Origin: Rhodococcus jostii RHA1
GTDB taxonomy: Bacteria; Actinomycetota; Actinomycetes; Mycobacteriales; Mycobacteriaceae
NCBI RefSeq assembly: GCF_000014565.1
Contig: NC_008268.1
Span: 3,472,001 to 3,536,000 of the forward strand
Length of the DNA stretch: 64,000 nucleotides
Reading direction: 5' to 3'
In this document: piece after piece, positions 1-8,048 of the stretch
Numbering within the stretch: position 1 is the first letter of the stretch
How the letters are laid out: each line of letters opens with the position of its first letter
Notes under the pieces: model-generated
Database searches by the model: none
What the model saw: the letters and a program-made list of their open reading frames with translations, nothing else
Told to the model about the DNA's origin: nothing
Made by a program: the position numbers and the translations under genes

Positions 1-1
1 G

Positions 2-247
2 GTCTACGGCGGCATGGCCGACCCGATTCCCATGCTCACCCTGTTCGACAAGCAGATTCAGCTGCGCATGGGCCAGGCCAACATCAAGAAGTGGGTCGAC
101 GACATCATGCCGCTCCTCGGCGACGACGACCCGCTCGGCGTCGACACTTTCGCCACTCACGAACTCCCCCTCGAACAGGCACCCCACGCCTACGAGATCT
201 TCCAGAAGAAGCAGGACGGGGCGGTGAAGATCCAGCTCAAACCCTGA
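2..247 (+). CDS. zinc-dependent alcohol/formaldehyde dehydrogenase, C-terminal end (5' truncated by window)
   Basis: Only the last 81 residues are present; the frame is open to the left edge and ends at TGA 245-247. The tail contains VYGGMADPIPMLTLFDKQ and ends in DGAVKIQLKP. This is the pattern I know from the C-terminus of glutathione-independent formaldehyde dehydrogenase-like members of the zinc MDR family, in which the last segment closes the catalytic domain. Zinc ligands and the NAD fold lie outside the window, so substrate cannot be judged. A strong terminator follows 15 bases after the stop, so it is probably the last gene of its transcript and separate from the eugenol oxidase gene. 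Confidence 0.8.
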   Translation, partial: VYGGMADPIPMLTLFDKQIQLRMGQANIKKWVDDIMPLLGDDDPLGVDTFATHELPLEQAPHAYEIFQKKQDGAVKIQLKP

Positions 248-262
248 AAAACTCAGGCGCAA

Positions 263-308
263 GCGGCGGTGGCCGGGATCCCGTGACGGGTATCCCGGCC
301 ACCGCCGC
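263..308 (+). terminator. Rho-independent terminator after the truncated dehydrogenase
   Basis: A perfect 17-bp stem (263-279 pairs with 292-308) encloses a short loop that can itself pair as CCCG/CGGG. TTTT follows at 311-314. It lies just after the stop at 247 and isolates the upstream gene from eugO. Confidence 0.9.
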
Positions 309-438
309 CGTTTTGCGCAAACCGGATAGACCTCTCTGCGAGAATCCCGCTGACCAGCATGGATGCCGGGGAAATCCGAGTCACGCCCGGCGCATAGCGG
401 ATTGCTCCTTTCGGTGACGGCCCTCACACTTGTAAGCA

Positions 439-447
439 AGGAAACCT
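439..447 (+). promoter_or_regulatory. shared palindrome AGGAAACCT upstream of eugO
   Basis: AGGAAACCT is symmetric (AGG-AAA-CCT) and sits about 80 bases before the eugO start in a 220-base gap after the terminator. The same 9-mer, on either strand, is found before marR/aldehyde dehydrogenase (2665-2673) and before araC (6415-6423). It is a candidate operator for the local MarR or AraC regulator. Its role is inferred. Confidence 0.5.
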
Positions 448-528
448 GATATTCAGCGAACAGCTGTCGCAGGTCTTGCGTACGACCCGGCCGCAGCGAG
501 GCGGCCGCCGAACGAGGAGCAGTCAAGA

Positions 529-2109
529 ATGACGCGAACCCTTCCCCCAGGCGTTTCCGACGAGCGATTCGACGCGGCGCTCCAGCGCTTCCGCGACGTC
601 GTCGGCGACAAATGGGTCCTGTCGACCGCAGACGAACTCGAAGCGTTCCGCGACCCGTACCCGGTCGGCGCCGCCGAGGCCAACCTGCCGTCGGCCGTCG
701 TCTCACCGGAGTCGACCGAGCAGGTCCAGGACATCGTCCGGATCGCCAACGAGTACGGCATCCCCCTCTCCCCGGTCTCGACCGGAAAGAACAACGGTTA
801 CGGCGGCGCCGCCCCGAGGCTGTCGGGTTCGGTGATCGTCAAGACCGGCGAGCGGATGAACCGAATCCTCGAGGTCAACGAGAAGTACGGCTACGCACTG
901 CTCGAACCCGGGGTCACCTACTTCGACCTGTACGAGTACCTCCAGAGCCACGATTCCGGCCTGATGCTCGACTGTCCCGACCTGGGATGGGGCAGCGTGG
1001 TGGGAAACACCCTGGACCGCGGCGTCGGGTACACCCCGTACGGCGATCACTTCATGTGGCAGACGGGACTGGAAGTGGTCCTGCCGCAGGGTGAAGTGAT
1101 GCGCACCGGGATGGGCGCACTGCCCGGCAGCGACGCGTGGCAATTGTTCCCCTACGGGTTCGGCCCCTTCCCGGACGGCATGTTCACCCAGTCGAATCTC
1201 GGGATCGTCACCAAGATGGGGATCGCCCTGATGCAGCGGCCGCCCGCGTCGCAGTCGTTCCTGATCACCTTCGACAAGGAGGAGGATCTCGAGCAGATCG
1301 TCGACATCATGCTGCCGCTGCGCATCAATATGGCTCCGCTGCAGAATGTTCCGGTGCTGCGCAACATCTTCATGGACGCGGCCGCGGTGTCGAAGCGCAC
1401 CGAGTGGTTCGACGGCGACGGGCCGATGCCGGCCGAGGCGATCGAGAGGATGAAGAAGGATCTCGATCTCGGGTTCTGGAACTTCTACGGCACCCTGTAC
1501 GGACCTCCGCCGCTGATCGAGATGTACTACGGGATGATCAAGGAGGCGTTCGGCAAGATTCCCGGTGCCCGCTTCTTCACACACGAGGAACGTGACGACC
1601 GCGGTGGACATGTGTTGCAGGACAGGCACAAGATCAACAACGGCATCCCCAGCCTGGACGAACTGCAACTCCTGGACTGGGTGCCCAACGGCGGGCACAT
1701 CGGATTCTCCCCGGTGTCGGCGCCGGACGGTCGCGAGGCGATGAAGCAGTTCGAGATGGTCCGCAACCGCGCCAACGAATACAACAAGGACTACGCCGCG
1801 CAATTCATCATCGGGCTCCGCGAGATGCACCACGTGTGCCTGTTCATCTACGACACGGCGATCCCCGAGGCCCGTGAGGAAATCCTGCAGATGACGAAGG
1901 TCCTCGTCCGCGAGGCCGCCGAAGCGGGCTACGGCGAATACCGCACCCACAACGCCCTGATGGACGACGTGATGGCGACGTTCAACTGGGGCGACGGTGC
2001 ACTGCTGAAGTTCCACGAGAAGATCAAGGACGCCCTCGACCCCAACGGCATCATCGCGCCCGGCAAGTCCGGTATCTGGTCGCAGCGGTTCCGTGGCCAA
2101 AACCTCTGA
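529..2109 (+). CDS. eugO: eugenol oxidase (vanillyl-alcohol oxidase family flavoprotein)
   Basis: Oxidises 4-allyl- and 4-alkylphenols such as eugenol (to coniferyl alcohol) and vanillyl alcohol, using a covalently bound FAD and O2; soluble. At 526 residues it has the full family length: PCMH-type FAD domain at about 50-230, then the VAO cap domain. Residues fall exactly where they are in the characterised RHA1 enzyme: Y91, Y471 and R472 (phenolate pocket), D151 (active site) and H390 in NGGHIGFSP (8-alpha-histidyl FAD link). ATG 529 has GAGGAG upstream. A convergent MarR gene follows, then aldehyde and alcohol dehydrogenases that could process the aldehyde and alcohol products. Identity with the RHA1 enzyme is my recognition from memory of the sequence, backed by residue numbering. 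Confidence 0.96.
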   Translation: MTRTLPPGVSDERFDAALQRFRDVVGDKWVLSTADELEAFRDPYPVGAAEANLPSAVVSPESTEQVQDIVRIANEYGIPLSPVSTGKNNGYGGAAPRLSGSVIVKTGERMNRILEVNEKYGYALLEPGVTYFDLYEYLQSHDSGLMLDCPDLGWGSVVGNTLDRGVGYTPYGDHFMWQTGLEVVLPQGEVMRTGMGALPGSDAWQLFPYGFGPFPDGMFTQSNLGIVTKMGIALMQRPPASQSFLITFDKEEDLEQIVDIMLPLRINMAPLQNVPVLRNIFMDAAAVSKRTEWFDGDGPMPAEAIERMKKDLDLGFWNFYGTLYGPPPLIEMYYGMIKEAFGKIPGARFFTHEERDDRGGHVLQDRHKINNGIPSLDELQLLDWVPNGGHIGFSPVSAPDGREAMKQFEMVRNRANEYNKDYAAQFIIGLREMHHVCLFIYDTAIPEAREEILQMTKVLVREAAEAGYGEYRTHNALMDDVMATFNWGDGALLKFHEKIKDALDPNGIIAPGKSGIWSQRFRGQNL

Positions 2110-2122
2110 CACGCAACGCGCC

Positions 2123-2614
2123 TCAGTGCGCGGGCGTCTCGGCCAGGGCGATCCGGCAGCGGCCGAGGTATCCGCGGAACGCATCGCGCTGACGAACACT
2201 CATGTCGGCGAGCATCTGTTCCTCCAGCCCGCAGATGCTCGTGTCGTATTCGGCGAGAAGGTCCAGAGCGTCCGCGGTGAGGCTGGTGAGCATCCGGCGA
2301 CGATTGGCGGGGTCGACGCGCCTGGTCACCAGTCCGCGGCGCTCCAGCGCGGAGAGCATCTCGCCCATCGTCTGCGCGGTGACGAAGGAGTTTCGTGCCA
2401 GCTCGGCGGACGACAACCCGTCGCGCCGGCGCAGGACGGTCAGCGCCGTGTACTGCAGCGCGGTGATTCCCATCGGCCGCAGCAGGGCATCCATGTGGGA
2501 TCGGATCGCCAGCTCGACCTGCTTGATCGCGTACAGCAGGGTCGGCGAGGAGTCGTGCGCGTACTCCCCGTCGAGCGGTGTCTCGTCGATCTCGTCCGGA
2601 AGGTCCGCCGTCAT
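2123..2614 (-). CDS. MarR-family transcriptional regulator
   Basis: 163 residues, normal MarR length. The winged helix lies at about 50-120 (ITALQYTALTVLRR, then SSAELARNSFVTAQTMGEML as the recognition helix, then LVTRRVDPANRRRM as the wing). Such proteins usually repress a divergent operon and are released by aromatic ligands. It lies convergent to eugO (13-base gap) and divergent from the aldehyde dehydrogenase, sharing a 158-base promoter region with two palindromes. This makes it a good candidate regulator of eugenol/vanillyl metabolism; the ligand is not visible. Confidence 0.9.
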   Translation of the reverse strand: MTADLPDEIDETPLDGEYAHDSSPTLLYAIKQVELAIRSHMDALLRPMGITALQYTALTVLRRRDGLSSAELARNSFVTAQTMGEMLSALERRGLVTRRVDPANRRRMLTSLTADALDLLAEYDTSICGLEEQMLADMSVRQRDAFRGYLGRCRIALAETPAH

Positions 2615-2631
2615 CGTCCACTTCTCCCCGC

Positions 2632-2647
2632 GCCTCGAGCTCGAGGC
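2632..2647. promoter_or_regulatory. 16-bp perfect palindrome next to marR start
   Basis: GCCTCGAGCTCGAGGC is a perfect inverted repeat 18 bases upstream of the marR ATG, in the divergent promoter with the aldehyde dehydrogenase. Its size and place fit a MarR operator, but the alternating sequence could partly reflect high GC content. Confidence 0.4.
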
Positions 2648-2664
2648 CCACGAACTCGGACCTC

Positions 2665-2673
2665 AGGTTTCCT
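2665..2673. promoter_or_regulatory. shared palindrome AGGTTTCCT in marR/aldehyde dehydrogenase promoter
   Basis: Second copy of the 9-bp motif found before eugO and araC. Here the symmetry extends to TCAGG-TTT-CCTGA (2663-2675). It lies about 50 bases upstream of marR and 100 bases upstream of the aldehyde dehydrogenase start. Confidence 0.5.
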
Positions 2674-2772
2674 GACCATCTTAGGTCGCTCGAGCCGGGT
2701 TCGACCGCAACAACGAACACAAGGAACCCTGCCGAATACGGTCGGCAGCTCACACGAAGCGAAGGCAGCGAC

Positions 2773-4254
2773 ATGACAGTCACCGACGACACCGCCGTCA
2801 TCACCCGCCCGCAGATCGGGCCACGCCAGCTGTTCATCGACGGGCAGTGGCGCGAGGCCGGTGCCGGGGAACGATTCGAGATCGTCGACCCCTCCACCGG
2901 GAAGCCCGTCACCACCGTCGCCGAGGCAGACGCGGACGATCTCGACTCCGCCGTACGCGCCGCCCGTACCGCGTTCGACGACGGTCGCTGGTCGGGACTG
3001 CCGGGCCGCGAACGGGCCCGGATCCTGCTTCGCGTCGCTGCGCTCGTCCGCGAACGGGCCGACGAGATCGTCGCCGTCGAGAGCGTCGACGTCGGCAAAC
3101 CCGTCTCCCTGTGCCGACCGGTCGACGTGATGACCACCGCCGAGCAGTACGAGTACTGCGCCGCGCTCGCGCAGACCGCGGGCGGCTCGAACCGGGAGAC
3201 TCCACTCGACGCCCACGCCTACACTCGCCGCGAACCACTCGGCGTCCTCGGCGCCATCACCCCGTTCAACTTCCCGCTGATCCTCAGTACGTCGAAGATC
3301 GCACCCGCCCTGGCCGCCGGGAACACCGTGGTCCACAAGCCCGCCGAGGACACTCCGCTGAGCGCCCTGCTGATGGCGGAGATCCTCACCGAGGCAGGGG
3401 TTCCCGCGGGCGTGGTCAACGTTGTCACTGGCAAGGGGTCGACCGTGGGCGAGGCCCTGTTGCAGCACAAGGGGATCGACAAGATCGCGTTCACCGGATC
3501 GACGGTCGTCGGCCGGCACGCCGCGAGCGTCGCGGGAGAGAACCTCACGCCCGTCACCATGGAACTCGGTGGCAACGCAGCGCACATCGTCTTCGAGGAC
3601 GCCGACGTGGACAAGGCGATCGGCGCGATCATCAAGGGCTTCGTGTTCAACACCGGACAGTTCTGCATGGGCGGGCCGCGGCTGCTGGTCGCCCGCCCGC
3701 ACTACGAGACGGTGCTCGGGATCCTCGGGCAGGCCGTTCCCGGTGTGCCGGTTGGTGACCCGTTCGACCCGGCCACCGTCGTCGGACCGATGGCCGGAGA
3801 CAAGCACGTGCGGAAGGTCGAGGAATACGTGCAGATCGCCCGCTCCGACGGTGGCCGCATCGTCGCCGGCGGCGAACGACTCGACCTGGGCGGCGGCTAC
3901 TACTACAAGCCGACCGTCATCGCCGACCTGCCCAACACCTCCCGTGTTGTGCAGGACGAAATTTTCGGGCCGGTGCTGACGGTGCAGCCGTTCGACACCG
4001 AGGACGAGGCGATCGCGCTCGCCAACAGCACCGAATACGGACTCGCGTCGGGCCTGCAGACGTCGAACGTCGCACGGGCCCACCGCGTCGCGGCCCGGTT
4101 GCAGGCCGGCATCGTGTGGGTCAACGACTGGGCGATGCTCGACCCCGCCGTCCCGTTCGGCGGCGTCAAGAACTCCGGATTCGGCCGCGAATACGGCCCG
4201 GAGGCCCTCGAGTCGTATTCCAAGGTCAAGTCCGTCGTCATCTCCCTCGCCTAA
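2773..4254 (+). CDS. NAD(P)-dependent aldehyde dehydrogenase, probably aromatic (coniferyl/vanillin) aldehyde
   Basis: 493 residues, standard ALDH length. It starts at ATG 2773, where ALDH homology begins (RQLFIDGQWREAG); upstream in-frame codons cross the promoter. Visible landmarks are the cofactor loop FTGSTVVGR, the general base in TMELGGNAAHIVF, the catalytic cysteine in FNTGQFCMGGPR, and the C-terminal PFGGVKNSGFGREYG. It oxidises an aldehyde to the acid in the cytosol. It is divergent from marR and 26 bases before an aryl-alcohol dehydrogenase, so the pair is probably one operon finishing what eugenol oxidase starts. The exact aldehyde is inferred from context. Confidence 0.9.
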   Translation: MTVTDDTAVITRPQIGPRQLFIDGQWREAGAGERFEIVDPSTGKPVTTVAEADADDLDSAVRAARTAFDDGRWSGLPGRERARILLRVAALVRERADEIVAVESVDVGKPVSLCRPVDVMTTAEQYEYCAALAQTAGGSNRETPLDAHAYTRREPLGVLGAITPFNFPLILSTSKIAPALAAGNTVVHKPAEDTPLSALLMAEILTEAGVPAGVVNVVTGKGSTVGEALLQHKGIDKIAFTGSTVVGRHAASVAGENLTPVTMELGGNAAHIVFEDADVDKAIGAIIKGFVFNTGQFCMGGPRLLVARPHYETVLGILGQAVPGVPVGDPFDPATVVGPMAGDKHVRKVEEYVQIARSDGGRIVAGGERLDLGGGYYYKPTVIADLPNTSRVVQDEIFGPVLTVQPFDTEDEAIALANSTEYGLASGLQTSNVARAHRVAARLQAGIVWVNDWAMLDPAVPFGGVKNSGFGREYGPEALESYSKVKSVVISLA

Positions 4255-4280
4255 AGCGCACCCACCTTTCAGGAGCAACC

Positions 4281-5384
4281 ATGCCCACCAGCACCACCGC
4301 CGCCGTCGTCGAAACCGGCGGAGCGAAGTTCACCGTGTCCACCGTCGACCTCGACGAACCACGCTCCGACGAGATTCTCGTTCGTCTCGTCGCCGCGGGC
4401 CTCTGCCACACCGACCTCGGAGTGGCCTCGGGCGCGTTGCCGTTCCCGCTGCCCGGCGTGCTCGGGCACGAGGGAGCCGGGATCGTCGAGAAGGTCGGCG
4501 CCGGCGTGACGACAGTCGACGTCGGTGATCACGTCCTCCTGTCGTTCAGCTCGTGCGGCTCGTGCGGGAACTGCCGCGACGGGCATCCGGCCTACTGCGC
4601 AACGTGGTTGCCGCTCAACCTGATCGGGGGCGGGCGTGCCGATGGAACCAGCCCCGTCAGCCGCGGTGGCGAGGCGATTGGTGGGCACTTCTTCGGGCAG
4701 TCCTCCTTCGCGCACCATGCCGTCGTCGACGCACGCAGTGCAGTGAAGGTCGACCCGGACGACCCACTGGACATACTGGCGCCGCTGGGGTGCGGTGTGC
4801 AGACCGGTGTCGGGGCGGTGTGGAACGTACTGAAACCCCGCCCGGGCCAGACCGTACTCGTCACGGGGGCGGGCGCCGTCGGGTTGTCGGCGGTGATGGC
4901 CGCGGCTCTGACTCCGGCGTCGAAGGTAATCGTCGTCGACCGGGTTCCGGCGCGGCTCGATCTCGCCCGCGAACTCGGCGCGACCCAGGTGATCAACGCT
5001 GCCGAGGTCGACACCGCTGAGGAACTGGCGAAGATCCTTCCCGACGGCGTCGACGGCGCGGTCGAGACCACCGGCAACGTCGGGGTGCTGCGGACCGCGA
5101 TCGACGCGCTCGCACCTCGCGGCACCGCCGTCATCGTCGGTGCACCGGCCTTCGGCACCGAGGTGCCGGTCGACGTCAACGCCATGATCCCTGGCCGCAC
5201 TCTCGTGGGTCTGACGCTGGGCGACAGCGAAACTCAGACTCTCATCCCCGTTCTCGTCGACCTCGTCAAGTCGGGCCGGCTGCCGATCGACCGCCTCATC
5301 ACCCACTACGGTTTCGACGACATCAACACCGCCGTCGCGGACATGACCAGCGGTGCCTCGATCAAACCGGTCCTCCGGTTCTGA
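4281..5384 (+). CDS. NAD-dependent zinc alcohol dehydrogenase, aryl-alcohol type
   Basis: 367 residues of the zinc MDR family. Catalytic zinc ligands are in GLCHTD and GHEGAG. The structural zinc motif is partly degenerate, with Cys in SCGSCGNC and HPAYC. The Rossmann loop GAGAVGLSAVMAA is at about 200. It resembles benzyl/aryl-alcohol dehydrogenases (XylB/AdhB type) that interconvert aromatic alcohols and aldehydes. ATG 4281 follows AGGAGCAACC. It lies directly after the aldehyde dehydrogenase and its stop abuts the araC stop with no intervening base. Likely substrates in this setting are coniferyl or vanillyl alcohol (inference). Confidence 0.88.
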   Translation: MPTSTTAAVVETGGAKFTVSTVDLDEPRSDEILVRLVAAGLCHTDLGVASGALPFPLPGVLGHEGAGIVEKVGAGVTTVDVGDHVLLSFSSCGSCGNCRDGHPAYCATWLPLNLIGGGRADGTSPVSRGGEAIGGHFFGQSSFAHHAVVDARSAVKVDPDDPLDILAPLGCGVQTGVGAVWNVLKPRPGQTVLVTGAGAVGLSAVMAAALTPASKVIVVDRVPARLDLARELGATQVINAAEVDTAEELAKILPDGVDGAVETTGNVGVLRTAIDALAPRGTAVIVGAPAFGTEVPVDVNAMIPGRTLVGLTLGDSETQTLIPVLVDLVKSGRLPIDRLITHYGFDDINTAVADMTSGASIKPVLRF

Positions 5385-6380
5385 TCATCGAGAAGTGATC
5401 GCCCGCAGTGCCGCAGAAGGGCTTTCACCGAACATCTCGCGGTACTGCCCCGCGAAGCGACCCAGGTGGTTGAAACCCCACCGGTACGCGATCTCGGCGA
5501 CGCCTGCCGTCTCGGGATCGGCCGCCAGCAGGTCGCCACGGACCTTCCGCAGGCGGAGGTCCCGCAGATAGCGCATCGGGGTGGTCTGCAACGACGTCTG
5601 GAAGCCGTGCTGCAGCCCCCGCAGACTCACCCCGACCGCGCCGGCGATCTCGAGGGCGGTCAACGGCTCGTCCGCGTGCGCCTCGATGTACTGCTTGGCG
5701 TGCTCGACCGCCGCCGGGCACGCGGGGGCGACGGTGGCCGCCAACTGCTCGCTGTAGTCGTGCCGCGACGCCAGGAGCAGCGACACGATCACGCTCTGCG
5801 TCAGCGGCGCCAGCAGTAGCGGGTGGCGGAAGAGGGCGTCGGTGTCACGCAGTTGCACCGACAGGGCCTGCATCACGGACCACCACTGCTGCCCGTGGCC
5901 GGTGGTGATGTCCAACGCGAGATCGAAGGCGATCGGATTGCGGATCGGACGTCCGAGAAGCAGCGCGAGTTGCTCCTCGACGGCGCGGCGTTCGATCTTC
6001 ATCCCCAGGATCCGTCGGGTCTCCTGCCCCCAGCCCTGGAGCACCGATCCGCGGTCCGCGCGGTACACGGCGGCGCACGACGGGGTCGCGATGATCCGGT
6101 CGGCGCCCGAGCTCGTCTTCAACCGGCCGCTCACCGGCACATTGACCTGATACCAGTCCTGGAGTTCGCCGGTCTCGATCTCGACCTCGGTGTCGTAGGA
6201 CAGCCAGCCCATGGTGACGGGGCCCAACTCGGCGGCATCGAGGTGTATGCCGAAGCTCTGCTGATCGCCGAGAACTTCCACGGAGTGCGGGTAGAACAGT
6301 CGCCCACCCACGTGACGCGCCTCTTCGACGTCTCGGCTGACGAGAGAGACAGACGCTGGGCCGCCGACAGAGGTGGACAT
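5385..6380 (-). CDS. AraC-family transcriptional regulator
   Basis: 331 residues. The N-terminal half is an AraC-binding-like cupin domain (YQVNVPVSGRLKTSSG) that would sense a ligand. The C-terminal 100 residues hold two helix-turn-helix units (LTALEIAGAVGVSLRGLQHGF and VAEIAYRWGFNHLGRFAGQYREMFGESP). Such proteins generally activate aromatic catabolic genes. It ends tail-to-tail with the alcohol dehydrogenase. Its promoter carries a copy of the AGGAAACCT palindrome 35 bases before the start, so it may control itself and the eugenol module. Confidence 0.9.
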   Translation of the reverse strand: MSTSVGGPASVSLVSRDVEEARHVGGRLFYPHSVEVLGDQQSFGIHLDAAELGPVTMGWLSYDTEVEIETGELQDWYQVNVPVSGRLKTSSGADRIIATPSCAAVYRADRGSVLQGWGQETRRILGMKIERRAVEEQLALLLGRPIRNPIAFDLALDITTGHGQQWWSVMQALSVQLRDTDALFRHPLLLAPLTQSVIVSLLLASRHDYSEQLAATVAPACPAAVEHAKQYIEAHADEPLTALEIAGAVGVSLRGLQHGFQTSLQTTPMRYLRDLRLRKVRGDLLAADPETAGVAEIAYRWGFNHLGRFAGQYREMFGESPSAALRAITSR

Positions 6381-6414
6381 CCCATAATGAGACCAGAGTC
6401 ACATCCGGATTGCA

Positions 6415-6423
6415 AGGTTTCCT
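6415..6423. promoter_or_regulatory. shared palindrome AGGTTTCCT upstream of araC
   Basis: Third copy of the 9-mer. It sits in the 162-base divergent gap between araC and the small gene at 6543. Confidence 0.45.
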
Positions 6424-6542
6424 TATCTTGATGTCTGTCAAGGACAGTCTTCGAACCGTCCGATTGGGTAGTACCCGGACCGGTGGGTCCAGGGGCATAC
6501 TTGGCCGGCTCGGGGGTTTCCGCAGACGATACGGAGAAACTG

Positions 6543-6698
6543 ATGTTCGACCGGCTGTACGCCGCTGTCCTCGCCGTTGCCGGCCTCGGCTACGGGGGAT
6601 ACATCCTCCTCGACGAGCTGACCGGCAGCTCGGACACACCCGGCGAGGACGACCATCACCTCCGCCGAGAATCCTCCGAGCAGGTATTCACGGCATAA
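6543..6698 (+). CDS. small single-pass membrane protein, unknown
   Basis: 51 residues starting at ATG 6543 with GGAG eight bases upstream. One hydrophobic segment (LYAAVLAVAGLGYGGYILL, residues about 5-23) is followed by an acidic, histidine-containing tail. I recognise no family. A longer in-frame start at 6483 exists but has no good ribosome site. It is divergent from araC and convergent with the glutamate dehydrogenase remnant, 19 bases away. Confidence 0.5.
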   Translation: MFDRLYAAVLAVAGLGYGGYILLDELTGSSDTPGEDDHHLRRESSEQVFTA

Positions 6699-6717
6699 CC
6701 GCTGCGTGGGACGGCGG

Positions 6718-7340
6718 TCAGGGAAACAGTCCCCGCGCCTCGTGCGCCTCCGCTACCTGCCCGACTCCGATGACGTGGGCGGCGCGCCGCAGCGTCAGCG
6801 ATTTCTCCGCGGCAAGGGCCCACACGCTACGGGAGGCGTTCTGCATGAACACGCAGAGCTTCCGGTCCACCTCGGCACCGGTCCAGGAGAACGCCTGCAG
6901 GTTCTGGACCCATTCGAGGTACGACACGACCACCCCGCCGGCGTTCGCCAGGATGTCCGGGACCACGGTGACGCCGTTGCTCTGCAGGATGGCGTCGGCC
7001 TCGGGTGACGTCGGCCCGTTGGCGCCTTCGACGATCATGCGGGCGCGGGCGTCGGCGGCATTGTCTGCGGTCAGGACGCCGTCCATCGCGGCGGGAACCA
7101 GAACGTCGACGTCGAGGCCGAGTAGTTCCCGGTTGGTGACGGTGTCCGCGTCCGGATACGTCGCGAGGGTTCCGCCCCCCGCGACCCACGCCTCGAGTTT
7201 CGGGATGTCGAGCCCGCCCGCCCGGTAGCAGCGGCACCGACACGGTCAGCGATCGCCGGGGTGTGGCCAGCAGCCGATACATGCCCTCGTCGAGACCGAG
7301 GATGCCCGTCGCATCACGCAACTGCGGCAGGGAGCGGCCG
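6718..7340 (-). pseudogene. glutamate/leucine dehydrogenase family pseudogene, internally deleted
   Basis: Read on the minus strand, the 5' part in one frame gives LRDATGILGLDEGMYRLLAT and then RRSLTVSVPL, the start region of Glu/Leu/Phe/Val dehydrogenases. At about 7225-7235 the frame changes and continues as GGLDIPKLEAW through LVPAAMDGVLTADNA, IVEGANGPTSPEAD and PDILANAGGVVVSYLEWVQN to TGA 6718, the family's C-terminal NAD-domain end. The segment between, with the glutamate-binding and catalytic lysine region and the first half of the Rossmann fold, is missing, and the first residues are also absent. About 200 residues remain of a usual 420 or so. It cannot encode an active enzyme. The upstream junction abuts the RraA gene stop. 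Confidence 0.85.
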
Positions 7341-7342
7341 GC

Positions 7343-8014
7343 TCACTGGTCGACGGTGAGGCCCTTCGCCTCGAGCACCTGGGCGAGATTGCTGACCTGG
7401 ATCGGGGTTTCACCCTTCTTGTAGCGCTCGATGTAGGCGGCTTCGGCGGCGTCGCGCTCACGGGAGGCGTCGATGGCGAACTGGACCTCGTCGCGTCGGA
7501 TCACGACCACTCCATCGCAGTCACCCTTGATCACGTCGCCGGGATAGATGATCTGGCCGCCGAACACCAACGGCTGGTTGACGGGGCCGAGGGATTCCTT
7601 CACCGTTCCCTCGATGCACACGTGCTTGGAGAAGACGGGGAACCCGAGTTCGCGGATCTCCCGGCTGTCCCGCACTCCGCCGTCCGTGACCAGTGCGCTG
7701 ATGCCCCGGGCCACGCACGCGTTGGCCAGCACGTCGCCGAACTGGCCCGCGGGCTGATCGCCGGAGGATACGACGAGCACGTCGCCGGGTTGCGCGTAGC
7801 TGATGGCGACCTGGAGCATGATGTTGTCGCGCGGATGGCAGACGACCGTGAAGGCCGTTCCACAGAATGACATGTCGCGATCGATGGGCTTGATCCCCGA
7901 ATCCAGCGCACCCTTGCGGCCCTGGGCTTCGTGGATGGTGGCGGCCGAGAAGGCGCCCAGACGGTCGATCGCGGCCTTGTCGGCGCGGTCGATCTTGGTA
8001 GTGACGTGAACCAT
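7343..8014 (-). CDS. RraA-family aldolase (4-hydroxy-4-methyl-2-oxoglutarate / 4-carboxy-4-hydroxy-2-oxoadipate aldolase type)
   Basis: 223 residues, typical of the RraA/HMG-aldolase fold. The metal and substrate region shows GDQPAGQFGDVLANACVARG and ALVTDGGVRDSREI (the R-D pair is characteristic), then PLVFGGQIIYPGDVIKGDCD. Members with extended C-termini like this one are divalent-metal pyruvate aldolases cleaving 4-hydroxy-2-oxo diacids; short ones are RNase E regulators, which Rhodococcus would not need. GGAG precedes ATG 8014. The gene is 34 bases downstream of an aminotransferase in the same direction, suggesting that a 2-oxo acid made there is the substrate (inference). Confidence 0.82.
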   Translation of the reverse strand: MVHVTTKIDRADKAAIDRLGAFSAATIHEAQGRKGALDSGIKPIDRDMSFCGTAFTVVCHPRDNIMLQVAISYAQPGDVLVVSSGDQPAGQFGDVLANACVARGISALVTDGGVRDSREIRELGFPVFSKHVCIEGTVKESLGPVNQPLVFGGQIIYPGDVIKGDCDGVVVIRRDEVQFAIDASRERDAAEAAYIERYKKGETPIQVSNLAQVLEAKGLTVDQ

Positions 8015-8048
8015 GATGTCTCCGTTGGTCGGGTAAGAGCGGGTGGGG

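Noticed and set aside
703..2199. Long minus-strand reading frame opposite eugO
   Set aside because: It is the antisense shadow of a fully recognisable gene; its translation is rich in Arg, His, Asp and Val repeats and matches no family.
2611..4278. 555-codon minus-strand frame opposite the aldehyde dehydrogenase
   Set aside because: Antisense shadow typical of high-GC codon bias; the plus-strand ALDH has all catalytic motifs.
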